DNA of 64,000 nt from Phyto melanocephala (Eukaryota; Arthropoda; Insecta; Diptera; Rhinophoridae), in the NCBI GenBank assembly GCA_941918925.1, contig OW799233.1:119239833-119303832 (forward strand), given 5' to 3'. The notes below the pieces were generated by a model. It was not told where the DNA came from and made no database searches. It was given only the letters and a program-made list of their open reading frames with translations. Made by a program: the position numbers and the translations under genes. Below are positions 1-10,747 of the stretch, piece by piece. Every line of letters begins with the position of its first letter. Position 1 is the first letter of the stretch.

Positions 1-438
1 TGAGATGTCAAAAAAAGGAAAAAAAATTTTGAAAAATTAAAGAAAATTTAAAAATAAACGAGAAAATGTAAAAAATATTGGTAAAGAAATTGCAATTAAA
101 TTGGTAAGTACAATAAATATGTGTATGTTACAGCAAAAGACAATAATTTGTCGTAAAAAAGCAAAGATTGTCGATTTCAATTGTAGTCATATATAAGATA
201 ATTGAATGATACTTTAATTAAACATAATAATGATAACTGATAACCATTATATGTTCTAACCATAATCATACAATTCAATCATAGTATGTTGCTCTTCGAT
301 TATGGTTACCACAACCATATTTTTTCTTTGCGTGTGGTTGAAAAATAAAATAACGATTGTCTTCTTTTCTATTTTTGGTTCTACTCTTTTCCAGCCCTGA
401 TAATATATTTTTTTTCTCTTTTTCTTACTTTCTTGCAG
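1..438 (+). other. Probable intron end upstream of the exon at 439
   Basis: AT-rich sequence without coding potential. The last 30 bases before 439 form a pyrimidine-rich tract ending in TTGCAG, a good 3' splice site. No further structure is visible. Confidence 0.5.
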
Positions 439-620
439 GTATCACAAAAAGTTCAATATGAAGGATCCAAGTGAGCTGTACGAAAGCTGCCTGTTCTGCC
501 TACCTACATATAATGCAAAAAAATGCAGGGCGAGCAATTAATTCATTGCCTTTATTTAGAAAATTTATAAACATTTTTGAAAACACTGTTGCAAAATAAA
601 ACAAGTTCTGTATCACAAGT
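439..620 (+). CDS. Putative 3'-terminal exon of an unrecognised gene
   Basis: A strong acceptor (pyrimidine-rich tract, then TTGCAG) ends at 438. From 440 a frame of 33 codons runs to TAA at 539-541 and ends in the peptide ESCLFCLPTYNAKKCRASN. Its GC content and codon variety are clearly higher than the surrounding DNA. AATAAA at 595-600 sits about 55 bases after the stop, followed by GT-rich sequence, so the transcript probably ends near 620. The cysteine pattern C-x2-C and a third C near the end could mark a lipidated or metal-binding tail, but I do not recognise the protein. The first codon phase is +1 after the splice site. The earlier exons would lie left of the window. Alternative: a cryptic site, since CAG is followed by GTATCA, which also looks faintly like a donor. 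Confidence 0.5.
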
Positions 621-1271
621 TTTAAATGTCACAATGTATGAAAAAAATCGGGCCCAGTTTTAGCGGTTATAAATTATTTCTAAAACAAGACAATAAAGAA
701 TTAAATCACATTTGATGTATTCATAAGAATTCATATTGTTACAATGTAATAACTTCCTAAAAATTAAAAATTATTCCGAAGTATTCTTTTGTTTATTGCA
801 AAATAATAAAAACTTTTTTATATTTATATTATGACAAAACGACACTTAGGACGTCTTGTGAATTCACCAGTTATTTTTATTTCATGAAGGCCTCCTCAAG
901 CGTGAACAATTTGTGTTATAATTTTTTAATTATACAATTTAGAAAAACATTTAAAATAGTACATATTGGGTTATGGCGAAAACAAAAATATTTCTTTATC
1001 CTAAAACACATCGATCAATCATTTCATTTTATACTTCCCAAACATTAAAATTAGTTATCAATCAAGCAGTTGTAATTTTTTCTTAAGAAGTCTGTTTTTA
1101 TTTTATAATTTTGGTGACGGAGTATGTACTTCAAACCCTCTTTGTGTGTTTTTTTTTATTAAAATATCAACATTAACGCCGTTATTATTTAATTTAGTTA
1201 TTTTTTTATGCCCTTCACCATGAGAAAAAAAACAAATATATTAATTATTTCTTTTGATAATTGCCGATATA
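621..1271. other. AT-rich stretch, nothing recognised
   Basis: No coding, RNA or repeat signal that I can support. A fragment resembling the TATACCCTTCACC terminus of the DINE-like family lies near 1208-1222. Confidence 0.5.
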
Positions 1272-1679
1272 TTTATACCCTTCATCTGTGGTGCACAAGG
1301 ATATATATAGCTTTGTCATTCCGTTTGTAATTTCTACAATTTTCATTTCCGACCCCATAAAGTATATATTTTCTGAAAGCTTATGAATAGAGGAGTCGAT
1401 TAAGCCCTGACCGTCTGCTCGTCTTTCCGTGTGTTGGCTGAAATTAACTTTTAGAAGCAACTATATGTTCCTCAGATCTGTGTATGGTATCAATCTCTTG
1501 GAAATATCCAGGAATGAATCGCTATTGAAATTCAGCACAATCGCCCCATAACTTTCTGAGATATGAGCAAAAAACCACGACCACCTCTTTTTTTACAATT
1601 ACAACATACATACTGGTTAAAGTAAACGTGGCATCGAATTCCAGCTGAGCCAAAAAATTTTTTTTTATTTTATATATTA

Positions 1680-2552
1680 CTAGCCAAACCCGGCGCGCGT
1701 TGCTACGCCCCTTAATGAATCGAAATGCATTCTGAATTTTAATTAAAATTTTTAAAAAATTATAATATTTCGGTTTTTGCACTTGATATTCAATTGAATA
1801 TCAAGTGCAAAAACCTAAATATTATAATTTTTTTTATGGGCGTGGCATTGCCCACTTTTCTAGTCACGAAAGTGTAAAGTCATAACAGTTTAATATGTGT
1901 GCAAAGTTTCAGAAGAATCGGACCAGTGCAAGTACCTCAAAATTATAATTGTTTTTATGGGCGTGGCCCTGCCCACTTTTCTAATCGCGAAATTGTAAAG
2001 TCATAACAGCTCAATATGTGTGCAAAGTTTCAGAATAATCGGTCCAGTGCAAGTACCTCAAAATGATACCTATTTTTTATGGGCGTGGCACTGCCCACTT
2101 TTCTAATCACGAAATAATTTAGTCATGACAGCTCGATATGTGTGCAAAGTTTCACAAAAATCGGTATGGAGCAAGTACCTCAAAATTATAACCTTTTTTT
2201 ATGGGCGTGGACCTGCCCACTTTTCTAATCACGAAATTATATGGTTATGACAGCTTAGTATGAGTGCAAAGTTTCAGAAAAATCGGTCCAGTGCAAGTAC
2301 CTCAAAATTAAAACTTTTTTAGGGGCGTGGCCCCGCCCACTTTTCTTATCACAAAATTATTTAGCCATGACAGCTCGATATGTGTGCAAAGTTTCAGAAA
2401 AATCGGTCAAGTGCAAGTAGCTTAAACTGATAACTAATTTTTATGGGCGTGGCCCCGCCCACTTTTTTCCACCCATAAACACTCCCTGGTATGTGTACAA
2501 CAACTTGCCAAAGTTTGAGCCCGATCGGTTTTACAGTTTCAGAGTCTATAGC

Positions 2553-2609
<57 letters not shown>

Positions 2610-2633
2610 TTCACTTTTATATATATAGATAGA
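1680..2633 (-). mobile_element. Non-autonomous Helitron with 120-bp internal repeats (copy H1)
   Basis: Read on the minus strand it starts A|TCTATC near 2633 and ends GGGTTTGGCTAG|T at 1680. These are the Helitron hallmarks: 5' TC, 3' CTAG, insertion between A and T, no target duplication. A GC-rich stem (GGCG...CGCC) lies just inside the 3' end. About 25 CA dinucleotides lie near the 5' end, and six tandem units of about 120 bp fill the middle, each with GGGCGTGGC...GCCC. No Rep/helicase is encoded. The host element is uninterrupted at the same spot in the copy at 33693, which confirms the boundaries. Confidence 0.85.
2555..2605. repeat. (CA)n microsatellite inside the Helitron
   Basis: About 25 uninterrupted CA units. 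The same position is occupied by 9-10 units in the copies at 29759 and 60037, and by an interrupted GT tract at 24810, so the tract belongs to the element and varies in length. Confidence 0.9.
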
Positions 2634-2864
2634 TTTATATTTTGTTATTTTGTTTGTAATTTTTTTTTATTTTTTTTTTTGTAATTTTTTTTAATTCTTT
2701 TTTTTTTATATATTTTTTTTGTAATTTTTTTTTTGTATGTTTTTTACATGTATGTACGTATTTTATATGAGATGAATGGTGATACAAACAATTGTTATTG
2801 CATGACTACACGTTGTGAAGGGTATATAAGATTCGGCACGGCCGAATATAGCACTGTTACTTGT

Positions 2865-4040
2865 CTTATTTGACCCCATATGTTATATATGTATGTTCAA
2901 TATGTGATCTGTAATATCTCCTAATCCTCTAGATAAATTTATACAATACATACTTACATATTCGAGTAAATCATATTAATTTTTTCTATTGAATATTAGA
3001 AAAACAGTCATTTAGTTAAAGTGATATAAGCTAAATAAACGGGACAGCAGCAGGTTGTAGGTGGTAAAGTAAACCTAAGATTCGTCGCAGCCTTATATGG
3101 CTTTGTTTATCTCCAGATGTATCATATGAACAAGTGTGTCAGAAGTTTATTGTATGATTTATCTGTTTCATTTAACAATAATTCTTGTCTTATTTTATTG
3201 TTCTTAATGAGTTTATTTGTTCGCCAGTACATTTTTTTCAACAGTATTGTCACTAAAGTAACAACAATAAGATGTATGTCGCTTTTGTTAATTTTCAACA
3301 ATGCTTTACTACTTACAAAGATCTACTCCATATAATCATATTGAGTAAACTATAATCGTTAAACATTTACTCATAGATTTATAGGTCAATAAAATTGATT
3401 TCTTATTGTTGTCTGAATTCAATAATGATCAAGTCTTTACAATTTTGTACGAAACAAAAGGCTGTTTCTCGTAAAAATATTACGCAATCACTTTATTTTT
3501 TTATTTTTTTTTTACTGGAGTATTTTATTTTATGAATACAACTTGTAAGTAATTATTACAAGACTTTGACGTATAATGCTTTTGAGACTCCTCTTTCTTT
3601 CACAAGTGAAAATTCGTTCAAGATCAACTTTATTACAAAAGGGCTTTTTTGATGCACTCAGAGAATCCTCTTATAGTCATTAAATTGGTGTCATGTGTTT
3701 TTGTTTTATTAAAATGTATCTCATTGATATGAAAAGTATCTTGTAATTTTACTAAAAACATTTCTGGTTTTTATGTTTAAGGAATTGTAGATAATAAAAA
3801 CATTTTTATTTTTTAGTGCTTTTCCTCAGACATAAGTGCATGCACACATACGTACATAATTATAACACAGGATAACAAGAGAATTTATTTTTTACGACTC
3901 AAAAGAACAATAAAGTACTCATACATACATATGTACACATGTAATAAAATTCAAGTATGTCTTCTACACTCAAAAAAAAAATCTTAATAGTTTTTCCAAT
4001 AAGTTTTCTATTAAAAGAAAAAAATAGTAAATAGAAATAA
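2865..4040. other. AT-rich stretch, nothing recognised
   Basis: Contains a 72-codon open frame at 3117-3335 (+) with no motif and base use like the background. I treat it as chance. No RNA or repeat signal. Confidence 0.5.
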
Positions 4041-4335
4041 AATAGTCTTGCCGAATTTAATAATACCCTTCACTATCATGTATATCGGTAATTGTATTAA
4101 ACTAGTTCACCCCTTTTATTAGATACCCATATTGATGTGGATTGGATTTTAAACTTTCTCATAATTTACTGTATTCTAACGACCAAGCCTTTTTGTTAGT
4201 AATAAATTAGTATTAGATTAATTGACATATTTGAAATATATATTAATTTATTGAACACCATTTTATAGTAGCGGTCATCACCACACACATTTTTAGTTCA
4301 ACATACTAACACCATGTGTTAATTCTGTCAATATT
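4041..4335 (+). mobile_element. Fragment of DINE-like family D
   Basis: Starts with CTTGCCGAATTTAATAATACCC, a decayed form of the shared 5' palindrome. It is followed by a family-specific unit containing ACTGTATTCTAACGACCAAGCC and GATACCCATATTGATG, which recurs at 15426 and 19246. There is no coding capacity and the 3' end is lost. Confidence 0.5.
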
Positions 4336-4380
4336 TTTCACAACATTGGACTGCAAAATACGTTAGAAACGGAAAGAAAA

Positions 4381-5540
4381 TAAGATTCGGCTGTGCGGAC
4401 CTTTTATACCCACCACCAATTTGGTGTGCTTTTATAGCAGAAAATGTATTATATTGTTTTTAACAATAATCGATATGGAATAATCTCTTTACACTAAAAT
4501 ATGTATCACTTTCTTTGTATAACTTCGATATGCTAGGAAAATGTTTTCGTAAATTAAGTCTTTCAAGAAAAGTGGGCGTTAAAATAGGCGTGTCAATATA
4601 GTTTTTTCTAATAAATAAAACTTTCAATATAGTCCTTTATTATTCAAAAATTTTTATTCATAGAGAAATTATATGTATTTAAGATAAACCGTTATATAGG
4701 AGGTAGTCATTAAAGTAGGCGTGTCACCAAATTTTTCTGGCATAACAATGGTTAACTCTCCTCTAATTTTGTAGGTTTTATGAGCTTTTAAATTTAACGG
4801 TAGATAACGTGAAAAGTGGGCTTTATAGTAAGCGTGTCAAGGTTATTTCTGCTAATAAATACAACTTAGATATTTCAATATAGTCCTTTATTATTCTAAA
4901 ATCTTTATTTATAGAGAAATTATATGAATTATATATGAGATAAAACGTTATATGGGAGGTGGGCGCAAAAGTGAGCGAGTCACATTTATTTTCCGTTAGA
5001 GCAAAGCCCTTGACCGAAAAGTAATTTTTGTAAAATTTCAGAATCGTTAAATTTTAAATGTAACGAAAAATACACTAGTTAGGTATAATTTTTCGTACAT
5101 TTTAATCTATAACTCCTTTCCTAATGCATAGATTTAAGCAATTTTCAGGAAATAATTATTGTTTTTAGGAAATATATATTCGAAGTTTCATGACTCTACG
5201 TTAATGCGTTTGGACACAATTCCATTTTATTCCATGTTGGAAGGACACGGTTTTTTGACCTTGCATTGCGAGCTATAACTCTCCTCCTAATATTCCGATT
5301 TAGCCCATTTTCAATACCAAACAAACTTTGTGTATAAGAAATATTGTGGCAAAATTTCAGCTTCCTAGTTTGTTTGGTCCGACCTCTATCGTGCTTACAA
5401 CAGACGCACTTAGCTAGATCGTCTTAAAATGAAAGCCCGATTCAGAAAACATATACTTTACTAAGTCTAAAATGGATATTTTGATGACTTACAAACGGAA
5501 TGAAAAAATGAATATACCCCCACCATTTTTTTGCAGGCGC
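4381..5540 (+). mobile_element. DINE-like element, family C (copy C1), nearly full length
   Basis: Begins with the palindrome TTCGGCTGTGCGGA followed by TATACCCACCACC. It ends with a CTAGATCGTC block, TGGATATTTTGATG and ATATACCCCCACCATTTT. Two internal tandem units of about 240 bp start with AAGTGGGCG at 4570 and 4810. The 3' part matches the layout of Drosophila INE-1 elements (an ACTTTA...TAAAATGG block before a terminal hairpin). It is the uninterrupted paralogue that defines the Tc1/mariner insertion in copy C4. Confidence 0.7.
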
Positions 5541-6895
5541 TTATAATAAGGCATATCCTTACATAAAATTGTTTAAAGATAATAAAGGCATGTTGATTTT
5601 TGCTTTAGAATGGCATGTAAAACTGTACTGAGTTTTTCCGCATACGACCGTTATTATTTTATAGAAATTTTCTTTTTATGCATAATCTTAGAAAAAATTA
5701 TTTCCCAGTAATTAATTTGATTTGTCCAAAAGATTCCATTTTAAAATATTTTAATGTTTGACATGAACTTTGTTGTAATTTTTTGTTATTGAAAAGTTTT
5801 TGAACATTGTTTTTAATTTTAAATAGATTTTAATCAATACATATATCTTCTGTTTACCAGTAGTTATAAAAATTTTATTTTTTTTAGTGTAAATTCAACA
5901 AAACAGCAAGAACAGCTATTGGAGTATGTAAGACAGACATGGAACAGTTGATAGGGTGGTATTTTTTGCAATAATATCAGAAATCAACCATGCAAAGGTA
6001 AATTTTTTCTACTCTATTAATTTTAGTATTTTATGGGTAAAAAAACCAGTGGTCCTGACAAGGCCCATTTTTATTATTTCATTATTCTGAGCTAATATTT
6101 ACTAATAGATTGAATATTCTTTTTTTTTAATTTTATAATGTCATTTTTAAAAATTGTGAGGTATTCAACAATTTTAAAATAAATAAATTTTGAAACAATA
6201 CACAAATTTGCACATTTTGGCAGCACAAAACTTAATCAAGTAAAATTCCAGACAAAAAAGTTATACTAACATTAATAAGTTTTGATCGTAAGACCAACTT
6301 TTTGCATGTATTTATTTAATTTCATTTAATCTTCAAGAATCGATTAAATAAAATATGAAAATTTGATTTTTTATAAACTTGTAGTTGAAAAATAAAATTT
6401 TATACGGAACATTATACTAGTTTTCCATGCCTGAGGAAGGAGTAGCACATGATGTATGTATGTATTATGTTAAGTACTTTTAGCGTAAAGCTGCATATTT
6501 TACTGGTAACTTCAAATACGTAAACGTATGGTAATTATTTTTAAATGGCAGCAAGGATTACGCTGTTTATAGTGGCGACATTTAAATGAGCTTCACAATA
6601 ATCTTTAAAAATTATATGAAGTTGAGCGGAAATTGGGCTCTTACACCTTTGTTTTTATAGAGTTAGCAAATAAAAAAACAGGTTGAGCCAATTTGGACTA
6701 ACTTTCTTTAATATTAAACTTTTTTTGCCAGATAAAAATAATTTAAAAAAACAATTGCATAGGAATGCACCACAAGTGCCATAGTATGCTGGAAGATTTA
6801 TATTGTTTGCGAACTCGCAATCAAAACAATCAATTTCATTGTGACCAATGAGTTTACGAAATCGTGAATAAATAAATTTAGAGGTATGTTTGTAT
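5541..6895. other. AT-rich stretch, nothing recognised
   Basis: No open frame with motifs, no structured RNA and no repeat family seen. Short poly-A/T runs only. Confidence 0.45.
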
Positions 6896-7256
6896 AACTT
6901 ATCGAAATATCCATATCCATAAAGTATGTAAATATTTTCTGAGTCCTTGTTTTATTTTAGGACCATCTAGCGATGTCTGTTCGTCTGTTGAAAGCACGAT
7001 AGAGCTCGAACAGAAAAAGCTACGCCGATAAAATTTTGCCACACTAGGTTTGTTCGGTAAAGAGTATGGGCTAAATCGGTATATTAGGAAGATAGTTCAA
7101 GCTCGTAATGTAAGAAGAGGTCGCAATAAATGTCCTTCCTACATTGATTTTGTCTAAACGCATTGGCGTAGAGCAATAAAATGTCATAAGTGTATTTTCT
7201 GAGTGAAATAAATAGTTTTCCCTGAAAATTGCTCAAAAAGTATAGATCAAAATGTA

Positions 7257-7794
7257 ATGTAATGTAAGGGTAAGCAGCTAATCTCGCATCGATTATATTT
7301 GAATGCCAAGGAAAGATGGGTGAGAGAACCCACTTGTTTGGAAACCAGAAAGATCTGGCTTGACATGGATATGCATAGGACGCAATATGCAGTGAATATG
7401 CCCCGAATCTACCTTAGGAACCTCATAGCGGTCATTACCGGACACTGGCCTATAGGTACACATGCGAAAAGGCTAAATATCCCTTATAACGACTTCTGCA
7501 GAAGTTGCGATAACGAGGAAGAGGAGGAGACGACTGAACATCTTCTCTGCAATTGTCCTGCATTCGGGGACCTGAGACGCCAGATTCTAGGTCTGCGAAT
7601 ACTTGTAAGTAAAACTTGTCTGTCCGCAGTTGATCTGGGAAAGATCCACACCTTCGTGAACAGGACAGGATGGCTGAGGAACGACGGCCAGGGGACATAG
7701 ACGAACGGGCGATAATGCCTACGGTATCACAACGGGAACCTCGGAGGACCCAAGTGAGCTATGTCTTCGGGCGGCTGCCGGATCTAACCTAACC
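7257..7794 (+). mobile_element. 5'-truncated non-LTR retrotransposon (LOA/jockey-like 3' end)
   Basis: The insertion is flanked by a perfect 15-bp target duplication, ATAGATCAAAATGTA, at 7242-7256 and 7795-7809. It carries the last part of an ORF2 and ends in GATCTAACCTAACC, an AACC-type tail seen in several LINE clades. The 5' end is missing, as is usual for target-primed reverse transcription. It sits inside an older DINE-like element on the opposite strand. Confidence 0.85.
7299..7700 (+). pseudogene. C-terminal part of a LINE ORF2 (RNase H end and zinc knuckle)
   Basis: About 133 open codons. The frame is open but has no true start, because the first codon is TTG in the middle of the original protein. 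The segment LRNLIAVITGHWPIGTHAKR followed by NIPYNDFCRSC is typical of the end of the RNase H region of insect non-LTR ORF2 proteins. CRSC...EHLLCNCPA gives the C-x2-C-x(n)-H-x4-C zinc-binding motif near the C terminus. In a complete element the protein primes reverse transcription of its own RNA at the nicked target. Here the endonuclease and polymerase domains are absent, so the copy is dead. The open frame suggests a fairly recent insertion. Confidence 0.8.
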
Positions 7795-7945
7795 ATAGAT
7801 CAAAATGTACGAAAATTTATACAGTGTCTTTTTTAGTATATTTTAAATGTAAAACGTAACAAAACTGACAAAATTAGAAGTACGATTCTGAAATTTCATT
7901 GCTTTTTGGTCGCCCACCTCCCATATAACTCTTTATTATAAATTC

Positions 7946-8484
7946 ATATTATTTTTATATGAACAAAAACTAAGCATGACTTAAAAAGCATAATGGATCT
8001 TAAGTTTGACATGTACTTAGGATAAAACAATTTTCTTGTTACAGGATATAATAAAATCAGCTGACAATCATAGAACGCTAACGAAATAATTTTTATGCAT
8101 ATCTTCGCTTCGCAAATCATGGGAACGCTTTTGTTGTCAGAAATATATATGTATATATAAATAATTCAAAGAAACCACAAAATGTACATTTGCCTTACCC
8201 CAAAAAATTTAATAAAAATAAAATAATTTTCCAAATTGTTTTTTTATCAAGAAAACACTATATTTGTACTTATTTCTGTTTTTCTGTGGAAATGTTTAAT
8301 AGAAATTTAGTTACGCATGAGAATTTGAAAAAAAATTTAACCCATAAGTGTAACCAATGATTTATGTAGGATTTACGCGACTTTTTTATTAGTGATTTGC
8401 TGTTTGTTTTTTAATAAAATGTCGAGATAAAAAAATTTTCAGCTTTCTTAATTATAAAAGTAAAATCTTAAAGGTCTTTTTTTG
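7946..8484. other. AT-rich stretch, nothing recognised
   Basis: No coding or repeat signal that I can support. Confidence 0.45.
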
Positions 8485-8650
8485 ACATGGCTAGCGTATG
8501 TAGCTTTGTCATTTCCGACCTCCTAAGGTGTATAGCTTCTGAGAGGTTATAAAAAGGGGAGCAATCTTTAAAAAAAAATTCTGGAATAAATCGCTACCGA
8601 AACCCAGCATAATCGTCCCGTAACTTTCTGAGATATGAGCACATTAACAC
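8485..8650 (-). mobile_element. Diverged 3' fragment of DINE-like family B
   Basis: GTAGCTTTGTCATTTCCGAC, a decayed ATAAAGTATATATT block, and CCGTAACTTTCTGAGATATGAGC match the family at 1272 and 39999. Both termini are lost and divergence is higher than in the other copies. Confidence 0.6.
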
Positions 8651-8884
8651 CACTGTCTCCATATATTCCCATTTTTTACACAGTAATTCATAGTTTTAGT
8701 CTTGGGATAATTTAATAATATTTGGGAATGTACACTATACCACGAGTATTCCTGGGAAAATCTTAGCTGTTTGCAAGGTAGATTTACACACTTTCTTGTG
8801 TTTTCTGTCAAGATTAGTTGGCAAAAAGGAAAAGTTCTTTTCATCAGTTCGAAATATAAAAAAAAATCACCTTTGTAAATATTT

Positions 8885-8990
8885 TCAAAAGTAAAAAAAA
8901 ATCTCATTTTCCATCCCTGTACCAATAAATAAAATCAAAGCGCATTTAACAAGTTTTGACAATATTCTTCTTGGTATGCTGTTGCGAAGA
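8885..8990. mobile_element. Fragment related to the hAT MITE at 56978
   Basis: CCATCCCTGTACCAATAAAT and AAATCAAAGCG...TTTTGACAA match the right half of the 8-bp-TSD element at 56978-57355. No terminal repeat remains. Flanking 8651-9597 otherwise shows nothing but AT-rich DNA. Confidence 0.4.
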
Positions 8991-9597
8991 GATTATCTTG
9001 TATTTTTTTTTTTTGTAAAAATACTTAAATACAGATTAATATTTTTTGTTATTATTTATTCGTATAAGACTGTTTGTAAGAAAAATAAATTAAGGTAAAA
9101 TAATCTTTTATTTTGCTCTAAGTCAACGTTTTTTTCTGAGAATCTTAGCAATGCTTCATTAAAAATTGGGCGCACCTAAGTTAAAAGCGTACGTGTGTTT
9201 TCAATAGTTAAAAATCTCGCAGCATAAGTCAAAACCCGGATATCAATCGGATTAATAAATGTTTTAACGGTTCTAAAACCTTTTTAATAAATCTTTTATG
9301 AAAAACACACTTAAATGCGAGCTTTTTGATTTCCAAAATTGTTACGAAAAGTAGTTCGAATGTTTTTTTTCTCTTTTTTTTTAGATTTAACTGTGAGCGA
9401 CCTTCGATACATTTGGTATCACACATTAGCAAGACTTCTAACTAAAAAAGGCAAAAATTTTTTTCTGAACTACTCTGTAAATGCGTAATTTGTCATAAAT
9501 GATATTCTTCAAAATAAATGCAACATTATGCAAAATATCTTTAACAATTTATGTAACATCATTAACTCATGAAACATCGGAACTGAGTTTGTGTAGA

Positions 9598-10317
9598 TCT
9601 ATATATATAAAAATCAATGTGTGTTTGTATGTTTGTTCGTGCTTTATAGACGGTTAAACGGCTGGACCGATTTCCTTAAAATTTTCACATAATCTTTCTG
9701 TATGTCTGGAAGGAACTATAGGCTATACTTTGGTTTGAAATTGTAAGTGGGCGGGGTGACATCCACACGAACATTTGGGTAAAAAATGGGCGGACTTTCG
9801 ATAGTAGGCGTGGCCACATGAATTAAATACTAAATTTCGTATATTTGGAAAACGATATCGATTAGAGTACTAAAATTTAGCAGGAGCAACCTTGACACCC
9901 AAATAAACATTTCTGGAAAAAATGGGTACATTAGGAATGGTGGGCGTGGCAGCTCTCATAGCAATTGAATACTTAAATTCGTATATTCGGGAAGCGAAAC
10001 AATTAGAGTACCCAAATTTTGCACGAGAAGCTTTGACATCTATATGACTATTTTGATAAGAAATGGATGCTTTAGTAATAGTGGGCGTGGCACCTGTCAT
10101 ATGAATTAAATACAAAAATTCGTACATCTGGGAAGCGATAACAGTTAGAGTACCCAAATTTTGCAAGAGACACTTTGACGTCTATATGATTATTTGAATA
10201 AGAAATGGTTGACTTAGTAATAGTAGGCGTGGCACTTGCAAAATAAATATATTTTTGAACTATAAAATTTTTATTTCATTACGATGGGGGTGGCGAAGCA
10301 CACCGGGTATTAGCTAG
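9598..10317 (+). mobile_element. Non-autonomous Helitron, second family (H5), with about 138-bp units
   Basis: Starts A|TCTATATATATAAAAATC with a GACGGTTAAACGGCTGGACC block, the usual 5' region of insect Helitrons. It ends CACCGGGTATTAGCTAG|T, with a GGTG...CACC stem just upstream. Four units of about 138-140 bp are centred on AGGCGTGGC or GGGCGTGGC at 9805, 9943, 10081 and 10223. There is no coding capacity. The sequence differs from the Helitrons at 1680, 24784, 29759 and 60037 apart from the termini and the GCGTGGC motif. Confidence 0.85.
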
Positions 10318-10675
10318 TCATTAATAAAATAATGACCACCAATGACACTCTACAGTAAAAATCATAATTATTTCATTAGTTGGTGGAACTCCTTAATAGA
10401 CAGCGAGGATCGAGGGAATCATTAAAATTTCCCTAATGGTTAAATGTTTTTAACTAGATCTTAAATGTTTTATTATAATACAATGTTTTCTTTAATATAT
10501 CTTTGGTTCTAAGAAAGTATATAAAATCTAATGAAATAAGATAAAAGAAAAATAACGAAGTTCGAAGGACCATATTTGTTTTTGAGCTAAGAGAATTTTA
10601 AGAGTCACTTATACTAATTTTAATTCTATTTAAGTATTAATAATTTCTTATAAAGTTTTTGAAATATTTTGTACG
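10318..10675. other. AT-rich stretch, nothing recognised
   Basis: No coding or repeat signal. It leads into the splice-like site at 10676-10747. Confidence 0.45.
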
Positions 10676-10747
10676 ACTTACTCAAAAATGGCAAACATTA
10701 TCTGTGTAAAAGAACGTACCTGTAAGAAAGAAAATATTAATAATTAG
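10676..10747 (-). promoter_or_regulatory. Candidate recursive splice (ratchet) site 1
   Basis: Read on the minus strand: CTAAT at about 10747-10743 (branch point), then TATTTTCTTTCTTACAG, then GTACGTTC. The 3' splice site ends at 10720 and the donor starts at 10719. A pyrimidine-tract CAG joined directly to GTACGT or GTAAGT is the definition of a ratchet point, by which long fly introns are removed in steps. A second donor, GTAAGT, begins at 10681, 38 nt downstream, as expected for a recursive-splicing exon that is normally skipped. A 38-nt microexon is an alternative: the frame that starts at the junction is open over that length. Confidence 0.55.

Larger units (their letters stand above)
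1272..2864 (-). mobile_element. DINE-like element copy B1, split by a Helitron
   Basis: Non-coding element of the family called B here. Its right end carries the 5' signature: a palindrome TTCGGCACGGCCGAA followed by a terminus ending ACTGTTACTTGT. Its left end is the 3' hairpin TATACCCTTCATCTGTGG/AAGGATATA. The body contains CCGACCCCATAAAGTATATA, GAGTCGAT and a CCGTCTG run, which resemble Drosophila INE-1/DINE-1 (Helentron-associated) sequences. It has no coding capacity, so any movement would need an autonomous Helentron. A Helitron interrupts it at 1680-2633. The T-rich middle is the part interrupted. Confidence 0.75.
6896..7945 (-). mobile_element. DINE-like element, family C (copy C2), interrupted by a LINE
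   Basis: Minus-strand copy of the family seen at 4381 and 28466. The recognisable blocks are the one ending in the CTAGAT/CGTCT region near 6965, ATATTAGGAAGATAGTT near 7080 and AAAATTTATACAGTG near 7812. The element is split at 7257-7794 by a non-LTR insertion with a clear target duplication. The 5' end of the element fades out around 7945. Confidence 0.65.

Noticed and set aside
1522..1782. 86-codon minus-strand frame
   Set aside because: It crosses the border between a DINE-like element and a Helitron and has no motif.
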